64,000 nt of DNA, from positions 118,937 to 182,936 of the forward strand of contig JBDROF010000018.1 in the NCBI GenBank assembly GCA_043810345.1. Direction: 5' to 3'. A model generated the notes under the pieces. It did not search any database, had not been told where the DNA came from, and was given only the letters and a program-made list of their open reading frames with translations. Each line of letters begins with the position of its first letter. The first letter of the stretch is position 1. Shown piece by piece: positions 25,594-33,861 of the stretch. This DNA comes from QYOJ01 sp043810345. GTDB lineage: Bacteria > Bacteroidota > Bacteroidia > Bacteroidales > FEN-979. The position numbers were made by a program, and so were the translations under genes.

Positions 25594-25601
25594 TACCTTT
25601 G
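25594..25601 (+). promoter_or_regulatory. -7 element upstream of DH-2
   Basis: TACCTTTG lies 27 bp before the ATG at 25629 in a 62-bp gap, one of the few real gaps in the block. It suggests an internal promoter for the DH-2/TE-2/crotonase genes. Confidence 0.5.
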
Positions 25602-25628
25602 TTCCCCTAACCGGTTGTATCTACTGAT

Positions 25629-26018
25629 ATGCTGAAGGGAACTTTTTTTCATATTCTGCAAATCACTGAAAGCAAGGAGGAAGCCGAAGCAGATAATCTG
25701 CCAGGTATATTCCGGATTGCTATTTCCCTGGATCCCACTCACCCCATTTATCAAGGTCATTTCCCTGGTAATCCTGTTGTTCCCGGCGTCTGTCAACTCC
25801 GGATAATCACGGAGATCATCTCGGAGATTACCCAGAAAGAGGTCAGGTTGTTAGAAGCCGACAACATCAAGTTTCTGTCCATGATCAATCCCTTTGAACA
25901 TCCGGAGCTGGCTGTCGATTGCACATTACAGAAAACGGAGGAGGGTTACATCCGGGTAACAGCCTCTATATCAGATCGTGAAAAGGTTTTTTATAAATCC
26001 AAGTCTCTAGTTGCATGA
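25629..26018 (+). CDS. FabZ-like hotdog protein, DH-2
   Basis: A 129-residue hotdog protein with HPIYQGHFPGNPVVPGVCQL, the FabZ signature. The catalytic His is present in GHFPG. The helix position that normally carries Glu (PGVxxxE) reads PGVCQLR, so the second catalytic residue looks lost. It may dehydrate poorly alone, form a hetero-dimer with DH-1, or act as a thioesterase-like protein. It overlaps TE-2 by 4 bp. Confidence 0.82.
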   Translation: MLKGTFFHILQITESKEEAEADNLPGIFRIAISLDPTHPIYQGHFPGNPVVPGVCQLRIITEIISEITQKEVRLLEADNIKFLSMINPFEHPELAVDCTLQKTEEGYIRVTASISDREKVFYKSKSLVA

Positions 26019-26419
26019 ACCATTCTCAAAACACCCATATCACCACTACTTCTGTCAGGGGTTATGAACTTGATTCTTATAGCCACGTGAATAATTCGGT
26101 CTACCTGAACTATTTTGAGCACGGACGATGGGAACTATTCCGGGAGCTCAATCTGACTCAGGTGATCCATTCCCATAATATTTTGATTGTCGTTACCGAT
26201 GTGCATATCCGGTATATGAGGGAAGCGAAACTTTTCGATGAGATTGAGATTCAAACCCGGGTAGTGTGTGATGAGCCATACCTGATCTTCAAACAGAAAT
26301 TGATTAACAGGCAAACCGGACTTGCGCTTGCCAGGGGAGAAACAAAGACCATCTTCATCGATGAAAACAGGAAGCCGGTAGAAATTCCGGATGAGTTCAA
26401 AGCTATTCTTAACGATTAA
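26015..26419 (+). CDS. Hotdog acyl thioesterase, TE-2
   Basis: A 134-residue 4HBT-family protein with ELDSYSHVNNSVYLNYFE, where Asp and the HVNNSVYLNYFE helix form the usual active site. It is translationally coupled to DH-2 (ATGA overlap) and followed 6 bp later by the first crotonase. It is a candidate for chain release. Confidence 0.88.
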   Translation: MNHSQNTHITTTSVRGYELDSYSHVNNSVYLNYFEHGRWELFRELNLTQVIHSHNILIVVTDVHIRYMREAKLFDEIEIQTRVVCDEPYLIFKQKLINRQTGLALARGETKTIFIDENRKPVEIPDEFKAILND

Positions 26420-26425
26420 TCATAC

Positions 26426-27181
26426 ATGGAGAGTAACCGTCAGATCGAATGGGAAATCAGAGAAGGGATAGGGGTCCTTAGGATAAACAATCCTCCGGAG
26501 AATTACCTGTATGAACCTGAGTTCGTTCCGCTTAAGTCGTTGAAGACCTGGACTACCGATCCAATTCTCAAAGGGATACTGATCCACGGGAAGGGGAAGC
26601 ATTTCTCAGCCGGAGGCGACTTAAAACGGCTTTTTGAACTGGTTTCGAAGGATCAAAACCTCGAGACAAAGATCGCTGCCGGTGCTGCTATACTCAATCA
26701 CCTGACCAGTACAGACCTACCCCTGGTGGCTGCCATTCATGGCGTATGTTTTGGAGGAGGGCTCGAAATTGCTCTGGCCTGTCACATCCGTGTGGCCGCT
26801 GAGAATTCGCTCTTTGCCACCCCGGAGACCAGCCATGGACTACTTCCCGGAATGGGTGGAACAGTCCGATTACCTTCTGTCATCGGGCAAACCCACGCCC
26901 TGCAGATGATCCTGTCGGGTGATATGATCAGTGCTGATGAAGCCCGCAGGATCGGGCTGATCGATTTCATTGTGCCACGTAAGGAGGTATATGCCTTTGG
27001 TTTCAATCTACTCCGTAAAATGACGAAAACCATTCAACCTCAGGTGATCCGGTCGGTCGTCAAAGCCCTCAGAAATGCACATTACTTACCTCTGGAGCAA
27101 GCGATCGCGGAAGAGACCCGGATCTTTTGTAGGTTAGCCAGGGAAGAATCGCTCCGGCGGTTATCTGAATCAAACACATAA
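26426..27181 (+). CDS. Enoyl-CoA hydratase/isomerase family protein, ECH-1
   Basis: A 251-residue crotonase. The oxyanion-hole motifs HFSAGGDL and HGVCFGGGLEIALAC are intact. Both hydratase glutamates appear to be present (Glu in LEIALAC and in TPETSHGLLPGMGG). It may hydrate, isomerise or decarboxylate an enoyl-thioester. It is immediately followed by a second, divergent crotonase. Confidence 0.87.
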   Translation: MESNRQIEWEIREGIGVLRINNPPENYLYEPEFVPLKSLKTWTTDPILKGILIHGKGKHFSAGGDLKRLFELVSKDQNLETKIAAGAAILNHLTSTDLPLVAAIHGVCFGGGLEIALACHIRVAAENSLFATPETSHGLLPGMGGTVRLPSVIGQTHALQMILSGDMISADEARRIGLIDFIVPRKEVYAFGFNLLRKMTKTIQPQVIRSVVKALRNAHYLPLEQAIAEETRIFCRLAREESLRRLSESNT

Positions 27182-27185
27182 CATA

Positions 27186-27860
27186 GTGAACCGTTCATTC
27201 CATACTATCGAGTGGAAAGTGTTGGGTCGAGTCGGGCATCTCACTATGAACCAGCCTCCATCGAACAAGATGACGGTAGAGTTTTTCAATGAAATGACAT
27301 CATTGAAAAAGGTCATTGTCGGGTCAACCAATTTGAAGGCGATCATCATATCCGGGAAGGGGCGTCACTTTTCTTCGGGAGCCGACCTAGATGAGTTGTT
27401 ACGGGAGATTTCCCGCCACAAAAACGCTGAATCCTTTCTAAAATCCAACTATTCGGCACTACATTATTTTGAAACGCTCCCCCTGCCTGTCATCAGTGCG
27501 ATACGTGGAGTCTGTCTTGGTTCAGCCCTGGAATTGGCTCTCTTCACTCATTTCCGGTTTTGCGGTGATGAAGCCGTGTTCGGTTTACCTGAAACAACCT
27601 TCAATCTGATTCCTGGTATCGGCGGCATCCAACGATTTGCCAACCTGGCCGGGAGAGCGCAAGCACTCGACTACATCCTGACCGGCCGGACCTTTGATGC
27701 AAAAACAGCGCTGAATCTGGGGATTGTCGACGCAGTTTGGCCGAAAAAGGAGCTGGTGGAGAGGGCGGTCGCGTTTGCAACCCAGCTGCCGGAAAGGTAT
27801 GAGAAGGGAATGAGGAAAGTGTATGTCTCAAGATACAGGATAAGGGATTGTAAGAGATAA
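27186..27860 (+). CDS. Enoyl-CoA hydratase/isomerase family protein, ECH-2
   Basis: A 224-residue crotonase starting at GTG 27186. HFSSGADLDEL and RGVCLGSALELALF correspond to the oxyanion-hole elements, but the Gly-Gly-Gly run of ECH-1 is replaced by GSA. PETTFNLIPGIGG keeps the second Glu. It is shorter than ECH-1 at the C-terminus. The ECH-1/ECH-2 pair precedes a KASIII-like gene, an arrangement superficially like beta-branching cassettes. Confidence 0.83.
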   Translation: MNRSFHTIEWKVLGRVGHLTMNQPPSNKMTVEFFNEMTSLKKVIVGSTNLKAIIISGKGRHFSSGADLDELLREISRHKNAESFLKSNYSALHYFETLPLPVISAIRGVCLGSALELALFTHFRFCGDEAVFGLPETTFNLIPGIGGIQRFANLAGRAQALDYILTGRTFDAKTALNLGIVDAVWPKKELVERAVAFATQLPERYEKGMRKVYVSRYRIRDCKR

Positions 27861-27864
27861 GATT

Positions 27865-29064
27865 TTGGCTTTACGTAAACATACAACCCCTGCCACTTCA
27901 AATCCCGCTTCGCGGATCCCGAATCCCGCATCCGGCATCCGGCATCCGGTATCTGTAAAGGTTGTCGGAAGCGGCTCATTTCTTCCTGGGGCAGCCATTT
28001 TACCCGACCAGGTCGATTATTTTCTGGGGGAATTGATGGAAGCGCCGGAAAAGATCCGGAAATGGATGAAACGAATCCGGATCCTGATGAAGGAGTTGCT
28101 GGAGGCAGAATATTATCATTTTGCCTTGGATCCCATTACACGACAATTTACGGAGGATAATGTAACAATGTCGGTGAAAGCAGCCCGGGAAGCCATCACG
28201 GATGCCGGAATGAAACCGGAGGAGATCGAACTGATCGTTTACGGCAGCGCACACCAGGACCAGATGCCAACTGCTTCCGTAAGGATCCAAGAAGCGCTGG
28301 GGATTGAACGATGCGGGGAGCTCTCAGTGCATGCGAATTGCACCTCTGCCTACAAAGCGCTTCTGCTCGCCCACGAACTTCTTCAATCAGGCCGGTACCG
28401 GAACGCCCTCGTGGTCTCGTCGAGCATGTCATCGTCGGAGCTGGTAGCAGAATACTACAATCAATCCCTGGTTAAAAAAGAGGAGCTGTTTTTACGTTAT
28501 TTCCTCAGCGACGGCGCTTCGGCCCTGGTGTTGAAAGCAGAACCTGAACGGAGTGGCAATGGGTTATACCTGGATTACACCTATATGGAATCAACCGGAG
28601 GGAAAAAACCGTCGGCCATGGGAAACAGACGCCCGGCTTACTGGATGAATCCGAAAGAGGAGTATGAGAAAGGTTGTCACCACCTGGCCCAGATGTTCCA
28701 GGAGGAGCTTCGGGCCAACTTCCACGAAGCTGACGGCTCGGTCTTCCTGAATGGCTTGAAACGGATGCTGGCCCTGCATCCGGTCGATCCCCGGCATATC
28801 CGTTTTTTCCAGGTGAACTTCCCGTCAAAACATATTTCGGAACTGGTGATGGATGAATGCAGTGAACTGGGGATCGACCGGAACACGCTCTACTCGAAGA
28901 TGGCCACGATGGGCTATATCGGTCCGCCCATGGCCTTTCTCTGTCTCGACCGGATCCGGAAAGAAGAGCAATTGAACACGGGTGATATAATCCTTAGCTT
29001 TGTAACTGAGGTCAGTAAATTCATGCAGGCGGGATATGTGCTGAGGTACGAAGTCAGACGTTAG
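27865..29064 (+). CDS. KASIII-like (FabH-family) condensing or acyl-transfer enzyme
   Basis: The protein has 399 residues. The nucleophile Cys159 is in HANCTSAYKA. The usual His (VPHQAN) is replaced in FFQVNFPSKH, and the usual Asn (GNTSAAS) is replaced by GYIGPPM, so the decarboxylating Claisen machinery of FabH looks incomplete. A transacylase or non-decarboxylating role is possible. The TTG start at 27865 is forced: the first 25 codons are almost wholly a repeat array (PASRIPNPASGIRHP) and native sequence begins at VKVVGSGSFLPG. Confidence 0.8.
   Translation: MALRKHTTPATSNPASRIPNPASGIRHPVSVKVVGSGSFLPGAAILPDQVDYFLGELMEAPEKIRKWMKRIRILMKELLEAEYYHFALDPITRQFTEDNVTMSVKAAREAITDAGMKPEEIELIVYGSAHQDQMPTASVRIQEALGIERCGELSVHANCTSAYKALLLAHELLQSGRYRNALVVSSSMSSSELVAEYYNQSLVKKEELFLRYFLSDGASALVLKAEPERSGNGLYLDYTYMESTGGKKPSAMGNRRPAYWMNPKEEYEKGCHHLAQMFQEELRANFHEADGSVFLNGLKRMLALHPVDPRHIRFFQVNFPSKHISELVMDECSELGIDRNTLYSKMATMGYIGPPMAFLCLDRIRKEEQLNTGDIILSFVTEVSKFMQAGYVLRYEVRR
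27901..27950. repeat. GGATCC/CATCCGG array forming the N-terminus of the KASIII-like protein
   Basis: AATCCCGCTTCGCGGATCCC and GAATCCCGCATCCGGCATCC then GGCATCCGGT form a degenerate tandem array between the start codon and the first native strand. Confidence 0.8.
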
Positions 29065-29140
29065 AATTTAGAACGCAAGTTAAAAGTTAGAACGACGAAC
29101 TGTTTTCCAAATTTCCTAATGACTTAATGACCATTGACTA
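29065..29140. repeat. TTAGAACG- and ATGACTAATG-type intergenic words
   Basis: The gap between the KASIII-like gene and rSAM-2 holds AGAATTTAGAACGCAAGTTA plus AAAGTTAGAACG, then CCTAATGACTTAATGACCAT and TGACTAATGAC. Both are degenerate tandem words, and no promoter element is clear. Confidence 0.7.
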
Positions 29141-30718
29141 ATGACTAACCCTAAACGATATACGCTGTTTTTACTGAGTCCCCGCCAGCGCTTTATCAAT
29201 TATCCAGCGCATATTTACCTGGCGAAGATGTTCGGAAAGCAGCGGTTTATGGTGCCATTGGCACTTCCTACGGTGGCGGCTCTTACTCCTGACCATTACG
29301 ACCTCCATATTTATGACGAGGAGATTGAGGAGATCCCGGTAGACATCCTGCCAGATATCGTGGGCATCACTACCCTGGCTGCCACTGTCAACCGGGCTTT
29401 TGAACTGGGAGACCACTTCCGGAAACTGGGTGCCATCGTGATCTATGGTGGACCTTACGCCTCCTTTCAGGTTGACAAAGCACTGGAACATGGTGATGCA
29501 GTAGTGGTTGGAGAGGCCGAAGAACAATGGGAAAAGCTGCTGGAGGATTTTGAGCAAAATAATTTGCAACAGGTCTATGCGGCAAACTCCTATGTCGACT
29601 ACCTTACCCAGAAACCGCCCCGCTGGGATCTGGTCAATATGAAACGGATCTTCCAGGTAGCGATACAGGTCTCCCGGGGGTGTCCCTTCAACTGCGATTT
29701 CTGCATAGTAACCAAAATCTTCGGACGGAGGATGCGATACCGCGAAATCGATAATGTGGTGGAGGAAATCAACGCAGCTCCTTCGAAGTACTTCTTCTTC
29801 GTAGACGATAACCTCACCATCAATAAACGCTATGCCAGAGAGTTGATGGAGGCAATAAAACCGTTGAAGATCTCCTGGGGTTGCATGTGCAGCATCGATG
29901 TGGCGAAAGATGACGAACTGCTCAAAGCGATGGCGGATGCGGGATGTTTCAATATCCTCATCGGGTTTGAGTCCCTCAACCCGGATAGCCTGGATGCCTC
30001 CAACAAGCATCATAACCGGCGTGGGACCATCTATGAGGAGGCCATTCAGAAGATCCATTCCCATGGGATCCATATTAACGCCAGCTTTGTGGTGGGTTTC
30101 GACAACGACGACCTGGAGGAATTCGACCGGATCTACGACTTTACATTGAAACACAGCCTTCCCAATGTCAACCTTCACCTATTGAACGCACCACCGGGAT
30201 CGGAGATCTATAAGCGATACCAGGAGGAGGGCCGGCTACTGAATTGTAATCCTGAACTTGGGGTGGGCCATTTCCCTACCATCCACTATATGAATATGTC
30301 GCAGATTGAACTGTTCAATAAATATATGACCACTATCGAACGTTTCTACTCCTTTGACACCGTTCTACGGAAAGCGAAAAACCTGTTCAGCAACGGAAAC
30401 TTCACAAGATCCGGTGGCGATATTGCAGCATGGCTGAAAGTTCGTCTCACCTGGATCACGGTTAAGGCATTTCTTATTACAAGAGATACCAGGAAACGGG
30501 AGCTCTTTTTTTATATCATCGGCCTGATCCGCTCCAACAAAATTGCGATCGACAAAGGCCTGGGATTCCTGCTAACCATGCTGGGATATCACCGGCATAT
30601 TGAAGCGCATAAAAGAAACATGGAAGATTACCGGAACATAGTGAGGGAACAGGACCGGGGTGCGTGGAAAGATCACTCCTCCCCAACCCCTCCCCAAAAA
30701 GGGAGGGGAAACCAGTAA
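29141..30718 (+). CDS. B12-binding-domain radical SAM enzyme, rSAM-2
   Basis: The protein has 525 residues. A B12-binding-like Rossmann domain (about 30-150, IVIYGGPYASF) precedes the radical SAM core with Cys181, Cys185 and Cys188 (RGCPFNCDFC). A C-terminal helical part (about 380-510) looks like the DUF4070-type extension found in hopanoid-related and other lipid-modifying radical SAM proteins. The last residues SSPTPPQKGRGNQ come from a GC-rich repeat at 30676-30708. It overlaps nothing, and the next gene starts 5 bp later. Confidence 0.88.
   Translation: MTNPKRYTLFLLSPRQRFINYPAHIYLAKMFGKQRFMVPLALPTVAALTPDHYDLHIYDEEIEEIPVDILPDIVGITTLAATVNRAFELGDHFRKLGAIVIYGGPYASFQVDKALEHGDAVVVGEAEEQWEKLLEDFEQNNLQQVYAANSYVDYLTQKPPRWDLVNMKRIFQVAIQVSRGCPFNCDFCIVTKIFGRRMRYREIDNVVEEINAAPSKYFFFVDDNLTINKRYARELMEAIKPLKISWGCMCSIDVAKDDELLKAMADAGCFNILIGFESLNPDSLDASNKHHNRRGTIYEEAIQKIHSHGIHINASFVVGFDNDDLEEFDRIYDFTLKHSLPNVNLHLLNAPPGSEIYKRYQEEGRLLNCNPELGVGHFPTIHYMNMSQIELFNKYMTTIERFYSFDTVLRKAKNLFSNGNFTRSGGDIAAWLKVRLTWITVKAFLITRDTRKRELFFYIIGLIRSNKIAIDKGLGFLLTMLGYHRHIEAHKRNMEDYRNIVREQDRGAWKDHSSPTPPQKGRGNQ
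30676..30708. repeat. GC-rich palindromic element forming the C-terminal tail of rSAM-2
   Basis: CTCCTCCCCAACCCCTCCCC then AAAAAGGGAGGGG is the inverse orientation of the family at 20084, 22556 and 47583. The stop codon of rSAM-2 follows at once. Confidence 0.75.
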
Positions 30719-30723
30719 AAGGA

Positions 30724-31812
30724 ATGATCAACATCCATCATCAGGCATCAGGCAGCATTCATCCGGTATCAAGCATCCAGACTGTTGGCGTCATCGGTGA
30801 AGGAAAAATGGGGTCCAGCATCTTCTATTCCCTGCTCCATTCGCCCTATTCCCTGCGCTGGATCGGAAGCCCGGATGCCGATGTAGAAAAACTTCAGCAG
30901 CACCTGGAAAAAAAAATCCACCGCCATCTTAAGAGCGGCATCGTGGGTCAGGATGAGCATGATCGCCTGCTTCTGAGAACGATCATCTCCTCCGATGTGA
31001 GTCATACCGCAAATTGCGACCTGGTGATCGAAGCGATCCCGGAAGAGTTAACGTTGAAGCGACAGCTTTTTGCGGATTTGGACAGGATCACTAAATCATC
31101 CTGTATACTGGCCACAAACTCATCCTCTTTCAATCCGTCTCAGCTCTTTCTGGATTCGAAAAGAGACGAACGGATTATCGGAATGCACTACTTTTTCCCC
31201 GTACCGTTAAAGGAGACCGTGGAGCTGATTTTTCCTGAGAAAACATCCACCAAAGTGCGTTCAACTACTGAAGCCTTTTTACGTCAGACAGGTAAACAAA
31301 TACTTCTTCTGAATGAATCTAATAGCTTTATTTTAAATAAATTATTCCTTGATATTCAGAATGAAACTTATCGAATTGTTGAACAGGGAATGGCTACAGT
31401 CAAGCAGATTGACACGTTGATCAAAGAGCAACTTTTTCCTGTTGGAGTGTTTGATTTCATGGATAACGTTGGGATTGAAACCATGTTGGCGGCGGTCAGA
31501 AATTATACATCGGACTACCCGCACAAAGATTATTACCAAAACCTGATCAACAAACTCCAGGCGCTTGTGGATGCGGGTAAGTTTGGGCTGAAATCAGGAG
31601 AGGGTTTTTTTCGTTATACGGAAGGGAAGATGAGCGATTCATCGTCACCTGAACCCCTCCGGCCAGAAGTTGCCCGTGAGATCACCAACCACCTCAGGTT
31701 TACCTATCTGAATGCTGCCAAGCGGTTCACCATGCAGTCGGGATGTACGATTGATGAGATGAACCAGGCGATCAGGGAGTACTTAGGCCTCGAAAAGGGT
31801 CCCTTTGAATAA
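30724..31812 (+). CDS. 3-hydroxyacyl-CoA dehydrogenase family protein
   Basis: The protein has 362 residues. The Rossmann loop VGVIGEGKMG starts only at residue 21. Residues 2-20 (INIHHQASGSIHPVSSIQT) are repeat-derived (CATCAGGCATCAGGC words). TNSSSF and GMHYFFPVP are the usual substrate-site motifs, and the C-terminal domain (DFMDNVGIETM, GEGFFRY) is intact. It would oxidise or reduce a 3-hydroxy/3-oxoacyl-thioester with NAD(H). Together with the crotonases it gives the cluster a beta-oxidation-like arm in addition to FabG/FabZ chemistry. Confidence 0.87.
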   Translation: MINIHHQASGSIHPVSSIQTVGVIGEGKMGSSIFYSLLHSPYSLRWIGSPDADVEKLQQHLEKKIHRHLKSGIVGQDEHDRLLLRTIISSDVSHTANCDLVIEAIPEELTLKRQLFADLDRITKSSCILATNSSSFNPSQLFLDSKRDERIIGMHYFFPVPLKETVELIFPEKTSTKVRSTTEAFLRQTGKQILLLNESNSFILNKLFLDIQNETYRIVEQGMATVKQIDTLIKEQLFPVGVFDFMDNVGIETMLAAVRNYTSDYPHKDYYQNLINKLQALVDAGKFGLKSGEGFFRYTEGKMSDSSSPEPLRPEVAREITNHLRFTYLNAAKRFTMQSGCTIDEMNQAIREYLGLEKGPFE

Positions 31813-31877
31813 TTTTCAAATCCCATCCGTACTTATCCGATTTCTTTGCGATCTTTGTGATATCAAACCACTACATC

Positions 31878-32252
31878 ATGAAAAAATCAGGTATCATACT
31901 GGTTGCATTAGTGGGGACATTTGTGATCTTTGTCTCTTTTATCAGGCCAGCAGGTCCACCCATTTCAGACCCGCCGAAAAACATTCCTGACTCGGTTTGG
32001 GCCGTCATTAAAACATCCTGTCTCGAATGTCATGTCAACGATGGCAATAGCCTGGCTAAAGCCAAGCTCAATTTCGATAAGTGGGACGAATATTCCCCGG
32101 AAAAGCAGTTTGTTAAAGCTCAGGATATCTGTGAAGAGGTCCGGAAAGGAACAATGCCTCCCTCCAAATTTCGAAAAAACAATCCCGATGCCGTTCCTTC
32201 CACAGGAGCGACAACCCGAATCTGCAAGTGGGTGAATCAACTCGAAAAATAG
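31878..32252 (+). CDS. Periplasmic haem-binding-domain protein
   Basis: A 124-residue protein with an N-terminal signal anchor (about 5-22) and one CxxCH haem c motif (CLECH, about 51-55). GTMPPSKF downstream offers a Met ligand. This matches the small Haem_bd-type proteins of Bacteroidota. A single-haem electron carrier between a dehydrogenase and a ketosynthase gene is unexpected. It could serve a redox step on the product in the periplasm or be an unrelated passenger. Confidence 0.8.
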   Translation: MKKSGIILVALVGTFVIFVSFIRPAGPPISDPPKNIPDSVWAVIKTSCLECHVNDGNSLAKAKLNFDKWDEYSPEKQFVKAQDICEEVRKGTMPPSKFRKNNPDAVPSTGATTRICKWVNQLEK

Positions 32253-32259
32253 TTACTAA

Positions 32260-33474
32260 ATGGCTGGAAAAGTGGTTGTTACCGGAATGGGGATCGTCTC
32301 CTCGCTAGGTCTTGACCTGGAAACCAACTGGTCGAACCTGGTAACTGGCAAAAGTGGGATCGGGAACATTACCTTGTTTGATGCTTCAGAAAACCAGACT
32401 CGGATAGCGGGAGAAGTACCTGCAGCTTTTGAAGACCATTACAAAGATTACATCAAGAAACGGGCTGCCGGTCAGATGACCCGTGTGACCAGGATGTGCA
32501 TGGTGGCTGCAAAAGATGCAGTGAACCATGCCGGGGTAGATTTTGAACAGATGGATAAGACCCGGTGTTCTGTGATTATGGGGGTTGTAAATACCGGGAA
32601 CTCAAGCGTGGAGAGTGATACCAATCCTCAGAATACCGTATTCAAAAGCATGACGAATTCCATGTCGGCCTGGGTATCTCTGGATTACCAGCTTATGGGG
32701 CCCAATTATGCCATCAATACGGCATGTGCCTCCTCAGCTTATGCACTGGCTTCGGGGTATGACCTGATCCGGAACAACCAGGCTGATCTGGTCATCGTAG
32801 GGGGAGCCGACAGCATCATCAACAAAGAAGAGATCGAAGGATTTAACGCTCTTTATGCTTTATCGGTACAAAATGATCCACCTGAAAAGGCCAGCAAACC
32901 CTTTTCGTTAGATCGCGACGGATTCGTCATCGGTGAAGGGGCTGGTGTGATTATCCTGGAATCTGAAAAGAGTGCCTCCAGACATCATGCTACCATCTTT
33001 GCCGAACTGGCCGGTTACGGTTTGAGCAGTGAAGGGTACAACATCATGGCTCCGATGAAGGATGGAGAAGGGATGGCATTCACCATGAACAAAGCGCTCA
33101 AATCCACTGGTATTGCCCTGGATGAAGTAGACTACATCAATGCTCACGGGACCTCAACCGAACTCAACGACAGGTATGAAACACTGGCAATCAAGAGGAC
33201 CTTTGGTGAACGAGCCGCGAAAATTCCTGTATCATCCTCCAAATCCATGCTGGGACATACCATCGGAGCCGCTGGGACTATAGAGGGAATCATCACCATT
33301 CTTTCCATTTATCACGATACGATCACGCCCACAATAAACCTGGATCATCCTGATCCGGATCTGGACCTGGACTATGTACCTCATTCCTCCAGAAAGCAAG
33401 GGGTTCGTGTCGCTTTGTCAAACTCATTTGGCTTCGGGGGCCACAATGCTACTCTCGTTTTCAGAAAGTATTAA
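32260..33474 (+). CDS. Beta-ketoacyl-ACP synthase, KS-5
   Basis: The protein has 404 residues with Cys156 (NTACASSAYA), His296 (NAHGTST) and His333 (LGHTIGAAG), the full FabF triad. It is closest in style to housekeeping FabF among the five KS, but it sits 66 bp before ACP-3 and a malonyltransferase-like gene and is probably pathway-specific. Confidence 0.93.
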   Translation: MAGKVVVTGMGIVSSLGLDLETNWSNLVTGKSGIGNITLFDASENQTRIAGEVPAAFEDHYKDYIKKRAAGQMTRVTRMCMVAAKDAVNHAGVDFEQMDKTRCSVIMGVVNTGNSSVESDTNPQNTVFKSMTNSMSAWVSLDYQLMGPNYAINTACASSAYALASGYDLIRNNQADLVIVGGADSIINKEEIEGFNALYALSVQNDPPEKASKPFSLDRDGFVIGEGAGVIILESEKSASRHHATIFAELAGYGLSSEGYNIMAPMKDGEGMAFTMNKALKSTGIALDEVDYINAHGTSTELNDRYETLAIKRTFGERAAKIPVSSSKSMLGHTIGAAGTIEGIITILSIYHDTITPTINLDHPDPDLDLDYVPHSSRKQGVRVALSNSFGFGGHNATLVFRKY

Positions 33475-33504
33475 CAGGAATACAGTTTAAATAGAAAAAA
33501 GAAG

Positions 33505-33512
33505 TATTTTTG
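33505..33512 (+). promoter_or_regulatory. -7 element upstream of ACP-3
   Basis: TATTTTTG lies 28 bp before the ACP-3 start, in the 66-bp gap after KS-5. Confidence 0.5.
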
Positions 33513-33540
33513 CTTCTGATTCTTTGAAAAAAAAGAGTGT

Positions 33541-33846
33541 ATGGCACAGATTAGAGAAAATACAAGAGAAGAGGTGCAAGAGGTTGTATATGAATTCTTT
33601 GCCGATGAATGTGAGGTAGACGTTTCGGAGATCTCAGATCAGACAAATATCATCAAAGACCTGGATGGAGATTCGCTCATGTTCCTGGAACTTATCGAAA
33701 TCTTCAAAAAGAAATATTCACTTGAGATTGAGCTGAAAACCATCGGTAAATATGCTGTCAAACACCCGGTTGAGACAATCGGGCAGTTAATTGACATGCA
33801 GATGCTTATCATTGAACATGAGAACCGCATCCTGGAATTAGTTTAA
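33541..33846 (+). CDS. Acyl carrier protein ACP-3
   Basis: A 101-residue acidic carrier protein with Ser45 in LDGDSLMFLEL as the phosphopantetheine site. The DGDSL context departs from the DSLD of ACP-1 and ACP-2, and the protein has a longer C-terminal helix. This may adapt it to a different partner such as the malonyltransferase-like protein encoded 15 bp downstream. Confidence 0.88.
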   Translation: MAQIRENTREEVQEVVYEFFADECEVDVSEISDQTNIIKDLDGDSLMFLELIEIFKKKYSLEIELKTIGKYAVKHPVETIGQLIDMQMLIIEHENRILELV

Positions 33847-33861
33847 AAACCCTGACATTCC

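Noticed and set aside
26426..29064. HMG-synthase beta-branching cassette (two crotonases plus KASIII-fold protein)
   Set aside because: The KASIII-fold protein lacks HMG-synthase motifs and reads as FabH-like; no decarboxylating KS variant or donor ACP lies next to it. Kept only as a resemblance.
27865..29064. DarB, the dialkylresorcinol-forming ketosynthase
   Set aside because: The His and Asn motifs are not conserved and no DarA-like aromatase is nearby.
29171..30178. 335-codon open frame on the minus strand
   Set aside because: It is fully antisense to rSAM-2, has no recognisable domain and a composition typical of a shadow frame.
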